From contig DBZJ01000221.1 of assembly GCA_002311635.1 (NCBI GenBank), positions 1 to 40,008 on the forward strand: a DNA stretch of 40,008 bases. The letters run 5' to 3'. The stretch's first letter is position 1, and each line of letters starts with the position of its first letter. Under the pieces are notes generated by a model. The model searched no databases, had not been told where the DNA came from, and saw only the letters and a program-made list of their open reading frames with translations. Below, one piece after another: positions 26,626-34,036 of this stretch. This stretch comes from Syntrophaceae bacterium UBA1163. Its GTDB lineage: Bacteria > Desulfobacterota > BSN033 > UBA1163. The translations under genes were made by a program, and so were the position numbers.

Positions 26626-27354
26626 ATGCTTAAAATCAAAAAACTGACCGTCCAATATGGGCCCCTGCCCGCATTAAATGAAGTTTCCCTGGAGGTCAAA
26701 CAGGGAGAGATCGTCTCCCTTTTAGGGCCCAATGGGGCAGGAAAGACCACCCTTTTGCTTACCCTCTCCGGAATCTTGAAGACCACTGAAGGAAGAATCA
26801 TTTTCAAAGACGAGGACATCACCAACCTGAGCCCTCCTAAGATCGTCTTTAAAGGAATCGGCCATGTTCCTCAAGGACGCCATATCTTCCCTACCCTTTC
26901 TGTCATTGACAACCTTCTGATGGGCGCTTACCTTCATAGGAATGAAAAGAAGGAAATAAAAAAAGACTTGGAGCGGGTCGATCAATTCCTCCCTGTTCTC
27001 AAGGAGAGAGCCCATCAGAGAGCGGGAACCCTCAGCGGGGGCGAGCAACAGATGCTCTCCATAGGAAGGGCGATGATGGGCCGGCCGAAACTCTTGTTGC
27101 TGGATGAACCCTCCTTAGGATTAGCACCTCGTTTGATGGATGAAGTCTTTGCCACATTCAGAGAGATGAACAAGGGGGGACTCACACTCTTTATCGTAGA
27201 GCAGGAGATCCAACTCACTTTAGCTATTTCCAACCGGGGATATCTCCTAAGAAACGGTCGTGTGATCAAAGAAGCGTCTGCATCCGCACTAACCGAGAGT
27301 CGGGAAGTAAAGGCTCTTTATTTGGGAGAAGATGCTGAAAGAGGCCTGAAATAA
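26626..27354 (+). CDS. livF: Branched-chain amino acid ABC transporter ATP-binding protein LivF
   Basis: Second ATPase of the Liv importer; 242 residues from ATG 26626 (MLKIKKLTVQYGPLPAL), which matches the family N-terminus. A TTG at 26602 has TTGGAG upstream and is a real alternative, but lies in the repeat arm. Walker A is GPNGAGKTTLLLTLSG, GIGHVPQGRHIFPTLSV is the LivF hallmark, the signature is LSGGEQQMLSIGRAM, and Walker B is LLLLDEPSLGLAP. It ends the transporter operon; the glycosyltransferase follows after 13 bases. Confidence 0.93.
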   Translation: MLKIKKLTVQYGPLPALNEVSLEVKQGEIVSLLGPNGAGKTTLLLTLSGILKTTEGRIIFKDEDITNLSPPKIVFKGIGHVPQGRHIFPTLSVIDNLLMGAYLHRNEKKEIKKDLERVDQFLPVLKERAHQRAGTLSGGEQQMLSIGRAMMGRPKLLLLDEPSLGLAPRLMDEVFATFREMNKGGLTLFIVEQEIQLTLAISNRGYLLRNGRVIKEASASALTESREVKALYLGEDAERGLK

Positions 27355-27367
27355 GGGAGGGGTTTAA

Positions 27368-28498
27368 ATGAAAAAAGATTCGGCGGCAAAGCCAGATTCC
27401 GTAATGGTTCTATCCGCTGCAGCAGCCACTGGCCATCTTCGGGCAGCGGATGCGCTTGTCTCCGCCTTTGAGGCAAAGGGAGTTTCCGCACGCCACGTCG
27501 AAGTCCTCCGTTACACAAATCCCGTCTTTAGAAAGATTTACTCTGATCTCTATGTGGAGCTCATGACCCGCGGGCCCGACCTTCTCGGCTGGCTCTACAA
27601 AACCTTCGACCGTCCTTGGCGATTTCAAAAGCGGCGATTGGCTCTGGATCGGCTCAATACAGGCCCTCTGCTCAAACTGATCAGGCAGGAGAATCCCAAT
27701 CTCGCTTTGTGCACTCATTTTCTCCCCGCTGAGATACTCCTCTATTTGAGGAAGAAAAAAATCCTCGATATCCCAGTCGGTGTGGTGGTCACGGACTTCG
27801 ATGCCCACGCCATGTGGATACTCCAAAACGTGGACTGGTATTTTGTGGCCTGCGAGGAGACACGGGTCTATCTGGCTGCCTTAGGAATTCCCCCTGAAAC
27901 GATATTTGTCACGGGGATTCCTATCGATCTGAAATTCGGCATGGAAAAACCCAGAGCAGAGACCCGAATCAAACTTGGCCTCGATCCGGATAAGACAACA
28001 CTTTTGGTCTCCGCCGGAGGTTACGGTGTGGGGCCGGTTGAATCACTTGTGCGTGCCATCGACGAAGTTCAACACCCCATCCAGATCGTTGTCATTTGCG
28101 GACGTAACAAGCGTCTTGAGGACCATCTGAAAGACCTTCCAGAGGCCCGGCATTCCATGAAGATTATCGGCTTTACTGATGAAATGGATAGCTGGATGGC
28201 TGCCTCAGACCTGTTGGTGGGAAAGGCCGGAGGACTGACCAGTTCTGAGGCATTGGCCCGGGGACTTGCTCTGGTAATCGTAAACCCCATCCCGGGTCAA
28301 GAGGAAAGAAACAGCGACCATTTTCTGGAGGAAGGAGTGGGGATCCGATGTAATAACCTTCCAGCCTTGGCTCATAAGATCGATACTCTCCTGGCGGACA
28401 AAGAACGCTTTTCAAGAATGCAGCAGGCTGTCAAACGAATGGCACGACCCGACGCAGCGTCCGATGTCGTTTCTACTATTCTCAAGGCGAGGGTCTAA
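27368..28498 (+). CDS. MGDG synthase-like diacylglycerol glycosyltransferase
   Basis: A 376-residue GT28-type glycosyltransferase resembling plant monogalactosyldiacylglycerol synthases and Bacillus UgtP. The N-terminal acceptor domain shows MVLSAAAATGHLRAADAL (the SxGxGH-type loop), IYSDLYVELMTRGPDLLGWLY, ALCTHFLPAEILL and VVTDFDAHAMW. The donor domain shows VTGIPIDLKFG and, for the sugar nucleotide, LLVGKAGGLTSSEALARGLA. It probably makes a glycolipid at the inner face of the membrane; sugar and acceptor are not determined. GGGAGGGG is 5 bases before the ATG. It may be read through from the liv operon, but no functional link to it is evident. Confidence 0.85.
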   Translation: MKKDSAAKPDSVMVLSAAAATGHLRAADALVSAFEAKGVSARHVEVLRYTNPVFRKIYSDLYVELMTRGPDLLGWLYKTFDRPWRFQKRRLALDRLNTGPLLKLIRQENPNLALCTHFLPAEILLYLRKKKILDIPVGVVVTDFDAHAMWILQNVDWYFVACEETRVYLAALGIPPETIFVTGIPIDLKFGMEKPRAETRIKLGLDPDKTTLLVSAGGYGVGPVESLVRAIDEVQHPIQIVVICGRNKRLEDHLKDLPEARHSMKIIGFTDEMDSWMAASDLLVGKAGGLTSSEALARGLALVIVNPIPGQEERNSDHFLEEGVGIRCNNLPALAHKIDTLLADKERFSRMQQAVKRMARPDAASDVVSTILKARV

Positions 28499-28530
28499 AC
28501 GGATCTCCACTACCCGCTTCAAATTGAATT

Positions 28531-28539
28531 TGCTATAAT
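28531..28539 (+). promoter_or_regulatory. Extended -10 promoter before the amidoligase cluster
   Basis: TGCTATAAT is a perfect -10 hexamer (TATAAT, 28534-28539) with the TGN extension. The region 17 bases upstream (TACCCG) is a poor -35, which extended -10 promoters tolerate. It lies 84 bases before the first retropepsin-like gene in a 124-base gap, so the cluster probably has its own transcript start. Confidence 0.5.
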
Positions 28540-28622
28540 TTTTAGACAGTCCTTCATAGGTCCATATCGTAGGATGGGCACTTAATGTCGTTTTCTGATG
28601 AACAAGCTCAGGGGATTTCGCC

Positions 28623-29117
28623 ATGATGGACAAACTGTGGAGTCTGGTTTCATTATCGATCTTGACCCCGTTCTTTTTGTTTATTCCCGGAGTGGTTGGT
28701 GCAGAAGACAAGATCGTCATCGGAGGAGTAGAGGATGTGATCCTCTTGCCCTGGGGAGTGAAACTTCCAGCCCGCATTGACACGGGTGCAGCAAAATCTT
28801 CGCTCGATGCGCGGGAACTTAAAGTGCAGGGTGATCGCGTCGAGTTCAAGTTGCCCCAAACGTACGGGGGATTGCAGTTGCGCCTACCGATCATCGAGTG
28901 GCGACATATCCGGACCCCCGAGGGGCGCGAACGGAGACCGATCGTGGAGTTAGAAATCTGTCTCGGTTCCAGGCGAATTCGAACCTTGGTGAACCTTGCC
29001 GACCGCTCCATGGTCAAATACCCATTGATTCTGGGTCGAAATTTTCTCAAAGAAAAGTTTGTTGTGGACGTGAAACGACGAAGGACTGCAAAACCGAATT
29101 GTCCGGAAATCCCTTGA
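28623..29117 (+). CDS. Secreted retropepsin-like protein (putative ATP-dependent zinc protease, PF05618), copy 1
   Basis: A 164-residue protein with a signal peptide (about 1-26, SILTPFFLFIPGVVGA) and one RimB/DUF785-type retropepsin-like domain. The aspartic-protease motif is D53-T-G-A (LPARIDTGAAKSSLDAREL). The domain closes with KYPLILGRNFLKEKFVVDV. The family name cites zinc and ATP, but the fold and motif are those of a dimeric aspartic protease; activity is not shown by sequence. The start is ATG 28623 with AGGGG about 9 bases upstream. It heads the cluster with a second copy, an inactive transglutaminase/7TM protein and an ATP-grasp ligase. Confidence 0.87.
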   Translation: MMDKLWSLVSLSILTPFFLFIPGVVGAEDKIVIGGVEDVILLPWGVKLPARIDTGAAKSSLDARELKVQGDRVEFKLPQTYGGLQLRLPIIEWRHIRTPEGRERRPIVELEICLGSRRIRTLVNLADRSMVKYPLILGRNFLKEKFVVDVKRRRTAKPNCPEIP

Positions 29118-29253
29118 ACGGGGACACCTCGGTTGAAAATTCCGGCCGTTTCTATTGATGCCCGGTTCCATTTGATCTTGTGAAAAAAATTCGTGGTACT
29201 TGCCCCGGACGATTTAGCTGCTTTACTGACTCACGAAGATGGGGAGTGAAAAG

Positions 29254-29769
29254 ATGCGAACCCAAAAACTCTCTACCTCACAGGCATGGGGCCTGATATT
29301 TCTGCTCTTGTCGATCCTCCTTCTTTTTCCGCCGGGAAAGGGCGGTGCCGGAGAGAAGATCTCCATTGGTGAGGTGGAGGATGTCGTTCTTATGCCGTGG
29401 GGGGTGAGGTTGCCGGCGCGCATCGACACGGGGGCAACCACGTCTTCCCTTGATGCTCGAGATCTTAAGGTGAAGAACGGCGTGGCCGAATTCAAGCTGC
29501 CCAGGAAGTACGGTAGCCTACAGTTGCACCTACCGGTGATTGGGTGGCGGAACATTCGGAGCGCTGATTTCAGGGAAAAAAGGCCGATCGTCCAGATTAC
29601 ATTCTGCCTGGGTGGGACGATCCTTCATACGGAGGTCAATCTTAACGATCGCTCCACCGTCAAATATCCGTTGATTTTGGGACGCAAAGTCCTGAAGGAT
29701 CACTTTGTCGTTGACTGCGGACGGTCAAATTGCTTGCCACCAAGCTGCCCGGAGGCTCCCTCAAAATGA
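29254..29769 (+). CDS. Secreted retropepsin-like protein (PF05618), copy 2
   Basis: A paralogue of the preceding gene; the two align without large gaps over the mature region (VEDVVLMPWGVRLPARIDTG against VEDVILLPWGVKLPARIDTG). The 171 residues from ATG 29254 (GGGGAG 29241-29246 upstream; an in-frame ATG at 29239 is less well placed) hold a signal peptide (about 1-33), the motif D58-T-G-A and STVKYPLILGRKVLKDHFVVD. A short Cys-rich tail (CGRSNCLPPSCPEA) could form disulfides in the periplasm. The end overlaps the 7TM gene by 4 bases (ATGA). Confidence 0.87.
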   Translation: MRTQKLSTSQAWGLIFLLLSILLLFPPGKGGAGEKISIGEVEDVVLMPWGVRLPARIDTGATTSSLDARDLKVKNGVAEFKLPRKYGSLQLHLPVIGWRNIRSADFREKRPIVQITFCLGGTILHTEVNLNDRSTVKYPLILGRKVLKDHFVVDCGRSNCLPPSCPEAPSK

Positions 29770-31295
29770 AGCGCCCTGCAATCTTGCTGGCGGCGGCGCT
29801 CCTGCTCATTTCCTTTGCCGTCATTAGCTACCGCGTTATCTGGCTCAAATACCCAATCCTTCCTCCAGCCCCGGCCAAGGTATGGCAGCTCTCCATGGAG
29901 GCACACGTCAAGGGCGGCGAAAAGGAAACCAGTGCGATGATCGGGCTCCCTTCAGCCCGCAGAGGGCAGTTGGTTGCCGAGGAACGCATCCACTCCGGAA
30001 CACTCAATTTCACCCTCCTTCGCGAGGGGGCAAACCGGATTGGGGTCTGGTCGGGGGCTGTCGGTCCGAAGGATGAAGTCATTGGATACAGTGCAACCAT
30101 CCAGGTGAAACCTCCACGACCCTTTAAAAATAGAACGCCCCCCCTCGAACCTTACCCGCCGAATGTCGGGGAAAAAGATCAGGCATTCATAAGACGTCTG
30201 GTGGCGAAATGGGATCCCCTCCCGCCGGCGGATCGACTTCGAAGGGTAGCCGCAGCGATGAGAGGATTTTGGGGGATACCACCCCCTGAGGATCAAGACC
30301 TCCGGGCCTGGGAAGCCTTTCGTGATAAACATGGCCGAATGACTGCCTTTCTTGTTTTGCTACGAGCCGCTGGTCTACCCGCTCGAACGGTTGAGGGTCT
30401 GCCACTCACTGAGAGCATAACAGGCTCAACCCAAACTTGGATTGAGGTGTGGACAGGTCAAGAATGGGAGAGCCTTCAGCCGGAGAGAGGAGAAATCTAT
30501 CAGCCACCGGTGCCACTGCTTCTTTTGACAACGACCGGATTACCCGTCATTCGTGTCATCAACGGGGAATTGTCAGAGGCCCGCTGGACATTGAACCGGG
30601 GGATCATAAGCCAGTGGCGCATGCAGTTCGATCGCATTATGCGTTCCGATCGGCTCCTCGACCGCTGGTCGCTGTTTCGCCTTCCGGAAGAGTTTCAGAA
30701 GACCTTTCGCATTCTCATTCTGGTTCCAATCGGCGCCCTGATGATTTGCCTCTTGCGTAACATCGTAGGCTTTCCAACCTTCGGGGTCTTCTTGCCGGTT
30801 CTCATGGCTCTCGCTTTTCGAAATACGGGCCTTGCCTATGGATTGGGGATCTTTTGGGGCGTTGTTTTGATCGGATATGTGGTCCGCCGCTGGATAGACA
30901 AACTTCGCCTCCTTCTGGTCCCAAGACTATCCGTGATCCTGACGCTTGTCATCATCTGTATTACCCTCTTTGCCCTGCTCGGAAATAAGCTCGGCCTGCG
31001 GGAATTCATGGCTGTCGGATTACTCCCTTTTGTCATTCTCACGATGACCATCGAGCGTTTTTTCGTAATCACCGAAGAATCGGGGGCTCGGGAGGCACTC
31101 CGGACTGCGGCCGGGAGTGCCGGAGTAGCAGTGATTACTTACGGGATTCTCGAATTGGAACCTCTTCAGCTCACTTTTTTTGTTTACCCGGAACTCCTGT
31201 TTGCCGTCGCCGCGGTTCAAGTGCTTCTGGGGCGTTATACCGGCTATCGACTTTCGGAGCTTTTGCGTTTCAGGAAATTTTGGAGATCATCATGA
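29766..31295 (+). CDS. Inactive transglutaminase-like domain fused to seven-helix membrane domain
   Basis: A 509-residue protein combining an N-terminal signal anchor (about 4-26), an extracytoplasmic transglutaminase-like domain (about 35-300; Transglut_i_TM type) and a seven-helix domain (about 318-500; 7TM_transglut type). The transglutaminase triad looks lost: the region AFRDKHGRMTAFLVLLRAAGLPARTVEG lacks the Cys, STQTWIEVW lacks the His, and ESLQPERG lacks the Asp. It therefore probably binds a peptide rather than cleaving or cross-linking it. ATG 29766 overlaps the previous stop by 4 bases, and its own stop overlaps the ATP-grasp gene by 4. Families of this kind co-occur with retropepsin-like and ATP-grasp genes in predicted amidoligase systems. 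Confidence 0.88.
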   Translation: MKRPAILLAAALLLISFAVISYRVIWLKYPILPPAPAKVWQLSMEAHVKGGEKETSAMIGLPSARRGQLVAEERIHSGTLNFTLLREGANRIGVWSGAVGPKDEVIGYSATIQVKPPRPFKNRTPPLEPYPPNVGEKDQAFIRRLVAKWDPLPPADRLRRVAAAMRGFWGIPPPEDQDLRAWEAFRDKHGRMTAFLVLLRAAGLPARTVEGLPLTESITGSTQTWIEVWTGQEWESLQPERGEIYQPPVPLLLLTTTGLPVIRVINGELSEARWTLNRGIISQWRMQFDRIMRSDRLLDRWSLFRLPEEFQKTFRILILVPIGALMICLLRNIVGFPTFGVFLPVLMALAFRNTGLAYGLGIFWGVVLIGYVVRRWIDKLRLLLVPRLSVILTLVIICITLFALLGNKLGLREFMAVGLLPFVILTMTIERFFVITEESGAREALRTAAGSAGVAVITYGILELEPLQLTFFVYPELLFAVAAVQVLLGRYTGYRLSELLRFRKFWRSS

Positions 31296-32251
31296 TCTTA
31301 AAACCATTCCGTTGGCTCCGCGATGTCGGGGTGCTGGGTATGAACCGCCGGAATGCCGAATACATCTTGCGTTTCAACCCGCGGTCCTCCTTTCCGCTTG
31401 TGGACGACAAGCTTAAAACAAAGCAACTGGCGGAGGCATATCAGATCCCAACCCCACCTTTATACCGTGTGATCAAACATCATGGCGAAATGGCCAGATT
31501 TGAAGAAATGCTTGGGGACTACCAGGATTTCGTTGTCAAACCAGCCCGGGGCACTGGCGGGAGCGGTATCGTTCTTGTCACGGGCCGTACGGAAGGAGGT
31601 TTCATCAACCAAAGCGGCGAGGTCATCCCGATGAAGGATCTCGCCTACCACATCTCTGATATCCTCTCCGGAATTTACTCTCTCGAGGGGCTTGAGGACC
31701 GAGCCTTTCTTGAGGCCCTTGTTCATCCCGATACCGCCTTCGACGCAGTGACCTATCGTGGCGTACCGGACATCAGAATCATCGTCTACCGCGGTGTGCC
31801 GGTGATGAGCATGGTTCGCCTTCCAACACGAGTTTCTGATGGGAAAGCCAACCTTCATCGCGGAGCGGTCGGTGTCGGGATAAACATGGGGAACGGAACC
31901 ACTCTTTCAGGGGTCTACCGCTCCGCAGTCGTGACTCACCATCCCGACACGAAAGAACCCGTAGCGGGGATACAAGTTCGTCACTGGGAGAGTATACTCC
32001 TCATCGCAGCAAGAGCCGTCGATATGATTAACCTTGACTTCCTCGGCGTGGACCTCGTGATTGATCGGGATCGGGGGCCACTGCTTCTCGAACTGAATGC
32101 GCGGCCGGGACTACAGATCCAGGTTGCAAACCAGACGGGTCTCCTCAAGCGTCTCGAATCCGTGGACAAAGCACCTCGTGAAATTTTTGCCACGCCAGAG
32201 ATAAGAGTCGCCTGGGTATTGGAGACATTCGCCACCCCCGTCTCAAACTGA
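31292..32251 (+). CDS. Alpha-L-glutamate ligase-like ATP-grasp protein
   Basis: A 319-residue cytoplasmic ATP-grasp enzyme of the RimK-related family predicted to form amide bonds between an amino acid and a peptide or small molecule. The ATP-binding glycine-rich loop is FVVKPARGTGGSGIVLV, the substrate/ATP core is DIRIIVYRGVPVMSMVRLPT, and the magnesium-binding end is LLLELNARPGLQIQVANQTG. The start ATG overlaps the 7TM stop by 4 bases, and GGAG (31282-31285) is 6 bases upstream. Substrate is unknown. The gene order suggests the ligase makes a product inside, and the membrane and periplasmic partners sense, move or cut it; that is inference. Confidence 0.9.
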   Translation: MILKPFRWLRDVGVLGMNRRNAEYILRFNPRSSFPLVDDKLKTKQLAEAYQIPTPPLYRVIKHHGEMARFEEMLGDYQDFVVKPARGTGGSGIVLVTGRTEGGFINQSGEVIPMKDLAYHISDILSGIYSLEGLEDRAFLEALVHPDTAFDAVTYRGVPDIRIIVYRGVPVMSMVRLPTRVSDGKANLHRGAVGVGINMGNGTTLSGVYRSAVVTHHPDTKEPVAGIQVRHWESILLIAARAVDMINLDFLGVDLVIDRDRGPLLLELNARPGLQIQVANQTGLLKRLESVDKAPREIFATPEIRVAWVLETFATPVSN

Positions 32252-32273
32252 ACAGATAATGAAGCTTCTGAAC

Positions 32274-32615
32274 CTATTTCTTCGGGGTTCCTGCTGCAGG
32301 AGTTTTTCCCTTCAGAGACTTAAGATAGGCAAGGATGTCTGTCATTTCGGCAGATTTGGGATCGATTCCCTTGCCTTTGAGTGCATTCTGGACGCAGGCA
32401 TTCACCTGTTTTTCAAGGCCCTTCATGTCGCCAGCTTTCTCCAACCCTTTCCCATCCGGATGGCATGAGTTGCAAGAGACTCCGGCAGTGCCTCCGCCGA
32501 ACTTCGGATCCTTAAAAAGAGCTTTTCCCTTCTCCGCGTCTCCTGCCGCGATGGCCAAAGAAAAGATGAGAACCAAAGAGACCATGGAAAGCATCGCTAT
32601 TCTTAAACACTTCAT
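32274..32615 (-). CDS. Monohaem c-type cytochrome
   Basis: A 113-residue periplasmic electron carrier. Signal peptide about 1-24 (MLSMVSLVLIFSLAIAA), then one haem-binding C48-N-S-C51-H52. M91 in KSAEMTDILAYLKSL is the likely sixth ligand, as in class I cytochromes. A very strong ribosome site (AAGGAGGTG on the minus strand) lies within the previous gene, whose stop overlaps this start by 4 bases. Partner proteins are unknown; the upstream membrane protein is the obvious candidate. It is convergent with the ATP-grasp gene, 22 bases away. Confidence 0.9.
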   Translation of the reverse strand: MKCLRIAMLSMVSLVLIFSLAIAAGDAEKGKALFKDPKFGGGTAGVSCNSCHPDGKGLEKAGDMKGLEKQVNACVQNALKGKGIDPKSAEMTDILAYLKSLKGKTPAAGTPKK

Positions 32616-33127
32616 TTCGTTTCACCTCCTTTCCCTTTCAACTCTATTAACCTTCTTTCCTTCTCTGAGACGCCCCTGTCTACATCATAACTTTTTTTCA
32701 ACAGTTTCTTTTCAAAAGCATATGGGAAACATGCCAAGAAAAGGATGATCACACTTATAATAGATGAAAGGACGATGAGAGAGATCGCCACCTTTTCCGC
32801 TTTAGCTCCGGTTTGAATTTTCGTATCCCTGATCACCCTCATCCCCGGCGGCGGAAATCGGCCCGATTTCAGGACCCTCCTTGCCAGGATGATTTGATAA
32901 ACCGCCAAGCCTAAGATAGGTAAGGAACCTAAACCCATCCACCATTTAAGCAATAACACAACTTTCTTCCCGGCTAAACCCGGGTCCTCTCGTCTTAGTT
33001 GTTCCATCTGATCCAGATAACTTTTCATGGAGAGTATGGTGACGACGAAAACGATTACGATAAGCATAAGGAAGACAATGAATCTTTTTCTAAATTCTTT
33101 GTCTGCCGGAACGATGTCTTGGCTCAT
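32612..33127 (-). CDS. Three-helix membrane protein of unknown function
   Basis: I do not recognise a family. I start at the ATG at 33127 (MSQDIVPADKEFRKRF, 171 residues). The open frame extends much further upstream, but that part overlaps the divergent UPF0280 gene and does not look native. Hydrophobic helices lie at about 15-35, 60-85 and 115-140, with charged, Lys-rich C-terminal 30 residues likely in the cytoplasm. No haem-binding motif is present. It is translationally coupled to the cytochrome c gene (ATGA overlap), which suggests a membrane partner. There is no clear ribosome site, and a promoter candidate lies so close that the mRNA may be leaderless. Confidence 0.72.
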   Translation of the reverse strand: MSQDIVPADKEFRKRFIVFLMLIVIVFVVTILSMKSYLDQMEQLRREDPGLAGKKVVLLLKWWMGLGSLPILGLAVYQIILARRVLKSGRFPPPGMRVIRDTKIQTGAKAEKVAISLIVLSSIISVIILFLACFPYAFEKKLLKKSYDVDRGVSEKERRLIELKGKGGETK

Positions 33128-33134
33128 ACTAAAA

Positions 33135-33164
33135 ATTCTACATCTTCTTATCAACAAATTGCAA
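33135..33164 (-). promoter_or_regulatory. Candidate minus-strand promoter for membrane protein and cytochrome c
   Basis: On the minus strand, TTGCAA (33164-33159) and TAGAAT (33140-33135) are 18 bases apart. The start codon at 33127 follows the -10 box by only 7 bases, so transcription would begin at or next to the ATG. Both hexamers are off-consensus, hence low confidence. Confidence 0.35.
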
Positions 33165-33184
33165 GAAATCAAATACTTAGCAAA

Positions 33185-33214
33185 TTGACACCTAATATTT
33201 CTGGATATTATAAT
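33185..33214 (+). promoter_or_regulatory. Consensus sigma-70 promoter for the UPF0280 gene
   Basis: A perfect TTGACA (33185-33190) and perfect TATAAT (33209-33214) are separated by 18 bases. AGGG about 6 bases before the ATG at 33236 gives a short leader. It is back to back with the minus-strand promoter candidate. Confidence 0.75.
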
Positions 33215-33235
33215 GAACATCTTATAGGGCTTAGC

Positions 33236-33958
33236 ATGTATGAAAAGCGGACTTACCGAAATTTGGTAAAGACCGACGACCTTGTTAAATTTGAGGTCAT
33301 TGTTAAGGAAACCGATCTCCTCGTCCGGGCAGACAGAGATCTTTCGAAAGAGACCAGAGAATCGGTGTTCAGATACCGTTATCAGCTTGAAACCCACATC
33401 GCCATGAACCCTGAATTCCAAAAAAGTCTCGTCCCCCTCGCGGATGACCCTTATGCCCCGGAGATTGTCCGAGAGATGATTCGAACCTCCCAATTAGCCC
33501 ATGTCGGTCCCATGGCTGCCGTGGCCGGGGCCATAGCCGAATCGGTCTCGAAAGATCTGCTCAAGTTCTCGAAAGAGGTGATCGTAGAAAACGGAGGGGA
33601 TATCTATTTGGCCGCCTCCAAGGAACGAACCATCGGAATCTATGCAGGCAATTCTCCTCTCAGTCTTAAGATAGGGATTGTAATCTCACCCGAAGAAACC
33701 CCTCTCGGCGTCTGTACCTCCTCGGGGACGGTGGGCCCTTCTCTCAGCTTTGGGAAAGCAGATGCTGTTTGCATTCTCTCTAAGTCTGCGGCGCTTGCCG
33801 ATGCCGCTGCCACGGCTGTCGGGAATGTCGTCAAGGAGAAAAAAGATGTCGAATCGGGTCTTCAAATTGGGAAAGAGATCGCAGGGGTGCAGGGGATACT
33901 GATTATCGTTCAGGAAAAGATGGGCGTCTGGGGAAAGATCAAACTGGCCCAGCTCTGA
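33236..33958 (+). CDS. UPF0280 family protein (ApbE-like fold)
   Basis: A 240-residue protein of the UPF0280 family, distantly related to the FAD:protein FMN transferase ApbE; its reaction is not known. I start at ATG 33236 (MYEKRTYRNLVKTDDLVKFE), which fits the family, has AGGG upstream and lies just downstream of a consensus promoter; the longer open frame runs through the promoter. Conserved segments: VRADRDLSKET, HVGPMAAVAGAIAE, VIVENGGDIYL, GVCTSSGTVGPSLSFGKADAV and SAALADAAATAVGNVV. The NGGD and alternating Gly/Ser loops recall the flavin-binding side of ApbE. Confidence 0.88.
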   Translation: MYEKRTYRNLVKTDDLVKFEVIVKETDLLVRADRDLSKETRESVFRYRYQLETHIAMNPEFQKSLVPLADDPYAPEIVREMIRTSQLAHVGPMAAVAGAIAESVSKDLLKFSKEVIVENGGDIYLAASKERTIGIYAGNSPLSLKIGIVISPEETPLGVCTSSGTVGPSLSFGKADAVCILSKSAALADAAATAVGNVVKEKKDVESGLQIGKEIAGVQGILIIVQEKMGVWGKIKLAQL

Positions 33959-33970
33959 TGAGACTAGAAT

Positions 33971-34019
33971 CCCCCTCACCCCGCCCTCTCCCCAGCGGGG
34001 AGAGGGGAGGGTGAGGGGG
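33971..34019. repeat. Strong CCCTCACCC/GGGTGAGGG hairpin before mtaB
   Basis: CCCCCTCACCC (33971-33981) pairs perfectly with GGGTGAGGGGG (34009-34019), and CCCTCTCCCC (33984-33993) with GGGGAGAGGG (33997-34006). There is a single two-base internal mismatch and a three-base loop. No T-tract follows. The right arm contains the only purine-rich stretch before mtaB, so the fold could hide its ribosome site. It shares a 15-base word with the element at 24504. Confidence 0.8.
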
Positions 34020-34036
34020 CATTGTTGGATTCAAAA

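Noticed and set aside
32999..33235. Long N-terminal extension of the UPF0280 gene
   Set aside because: It would run through a consensus promoter and the divergent gene's 5' end, and the family N-terminus starts at 33236.
33128..33493. N-terminal extension of the minus-strand membrane protein
   Set aside because: It is antisense to the UPF0280 coding sequence; translation there is not membrane-protein-like.
33971..34019. Hairpin before mtaB as an intrinsic terminator
   Set aside because: The stem is strong but no T-tract follows; it is better described as a repeat hairpin.
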